Shown here piece by piece: positions 63,361-64,000 of a stretch of 64,000 bases of DNA. Where the stretch lies: positions 248,001 through 312,000 of the forward strand of contig NZ_JAJTSZ010000004.1 of assembly GCF_021440195.1 (NCBI RefSeq). Reading direction: 5' to 3'. The DNA comes from Dyadobacter sp. CY356 (lineage in GTDB: Bacteria; Bacteroidota; Bacteroidia; Cytophagales; Spirosomataceae). Positions within the stretch are counted from its first letter, which is position 1; the number at the start of each line of letters is the position of its first letter. The notes below the pieces were generated by a model. The model saw only the letters and a program-made list of their open reading frames with translations, searched no databases and was not told the DNA's origin. The translations under genes were made by a program, and so were the position numbers.

Positions 63361-64000
63361 TTAAAACGGCAGCTTCGCTAAATCCACATTTCCTCCTGAA
63401 ATGATGATTCCCACCTTTTTACCTTTAAAAACCGCTCCATTTTTCAGTACCGCCGCCAACACAACCGCTCCCGAAGGTTCCACAACAATCTTCATGCGCT
63501 CCCACATTAATTGCATGGCTGCAACAATTTCCTCATCCGAAACTGTAAAAATGTCTTTTACATATTTACGGATAATTTCCAGCGTTTTATCACCCAAAGG
63601 AGTCATCAAACCGTCGGCGATCGTTTTTACAAAGGGCGCTTTTTCAATTTTCCCGCTTTTGAAAGAGAGAATAGCATCGGCTGCTCCTTCGGGTTCTCCC
63701 GCAAAAACCTCGGTTTCAGGAGAAAAGTATTGAGCTGACAATGAGGTTCCGCTTAACAAGCCACCACCGCCAACAGGAGCGATAATGGCATCCAGTTTAA
63801 AATCCAGATCCTCAATCAGCTCTTTGGCAGAAGTTGCCTGTCCGGCTATCACTTCATAATTGTTGAATGGATGAATGAAAGTTGCGCCTGTCTTTTCAAC
63901 AATCTGATCCACAGCTGCCTGACGTTCTTCTGGTGTATTTTTACAAAAAGTCACTTCGGCCCCATAACCTTTCACCGCATTTATTTTGACCGAAGGCGAG
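63361..64000 (-). CDS. Threonine/serine dehydratase, partial (start outside window)
   Basis: At least 213 residues to the window edge, belonging to a PLP-dependent fold-type II threonine/serine dehydratase or racemase (IlvA/TdcB-like). C-terminal part: VNAVKGYGAEVTFCKNTPEE-like entry, then FIHPFNNYEVIAGQATSAKE, IIAPVGGGGLLSGTSLSAQY (PLP phosphate loop GGGGLLSG), and VVEPSGAVVLAAVLKNG. No ACT domain at the end, as in catabolic or racemase-type enzymes. The frame remains open at the right edge, where the start and PLP-lysine lie. Confidence 0.85.
   Translation of the reverse strand, partial: SPSVKINAVKGYGAEVTFCKNTPEERQAAVDQIVEKTGATFIHPFNNYEVIAGQATSAKELIEDLDFKLDAIIAPVGGGGLLSGTSLSAQYFSPETEVFAGEPEGAADAILSFKSGKIEKAPFVKTIADGLMTPLGDKTLEIIRKYVKDIFTVSDEEIVAAMQLMWERMKIVVEPSGAVVLAAVLKNGAVFKGKKVGIIISGGNVDLAKLPF

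Overview
The window comes from a Bacteroidota genome, most likely the Cytophagales (a Dyadobacter-like organism is my guess, not proven). The evidence is a type IX secretion C-terminal domain, lipoproteins with Bacteroidota-style signal peptides, the -7 motif TAnnTTTG, a PF14121-type porin, and a tmRNA (ssrA) whose tag reads GENTYAMAA, close to known Cytophagales tags.

Two regions are clear. Right of about 51.2 kb is ordinary chromosome: ssrA (51181-51550, minus), an NlpC/P60 peptidase, hemF, menC, lpxK, a porin, an AddB-like nuclease, small lipoproteins and a partial threonine/serine dehydratase. Left of ssrA is a mosaic genomic island running off the left edge of the window. Its right end holds two tandem tyrosine-integrase modules abutting the 3' end of ssrA. 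Each module has an integrase, an inverted repeat, a terminator hairpin and a copy of the ssrA 3' end, at nearly identical spacing. The inner integrase is frameshifted.

Island layout: ardA antirestriction gene (0.4-0.9 kb); gene-poor decayed DNA (1-3 kb); a giant repeat-rich T9SS surface protein (3.1-7.1 kb); a regulator, sigma factor and nuclease-dead TnpB/Cas12f-like cassette (9.0-11.6 kb); a mobilization module with relaxase, MobC-like protein, oriT hairpins, ParA-like ATPase and excisionase-like protein (11.6-16.4 kb); a restriction/defence block with an Mrr-type nuclease, a type IIG-like enzyme, an AlbA/RecG-like protein, a TrlF-type PHP-ATPase, an XRE regulator and a divergent HNH protein (17.1-26.7 kb); a Cys-rich protein plus glycosyltransferase pair (27.2-28.9 kb); a broken serine recombinase; regulators and small-molecule enzymes including pobA, an aldo/keto reductase, a metallophosphoesterase and a TetR-controlled SDR operon (29.9-42.2 kb); an IS3-family insertion (42.4-43.9 kb); a C10 peptidase with a lipoprotein partner (44.3-46.1 kb); and a frameshifted RhuM-Fic gene.

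The most exciting locus is 9.3-11.6 kb. An ECF-like sigma factor with an extra C-terminal HTH is followed after 20 bp by a 363-residue TnpB/Cas12f-like protein. That protein keeps the fold signatures but has lost the RuvC catalytic residues and the C-terminal zinc ribbon. Directly downstream is a tandemly duplicated, structured non-coding element ending in a terminator. The arrangement fits an RNA-guided transcription-activation system, with the duplicated element as candidate guide RNAs. A divergent XRE gene and a 14-bp palindrome suggest local control.
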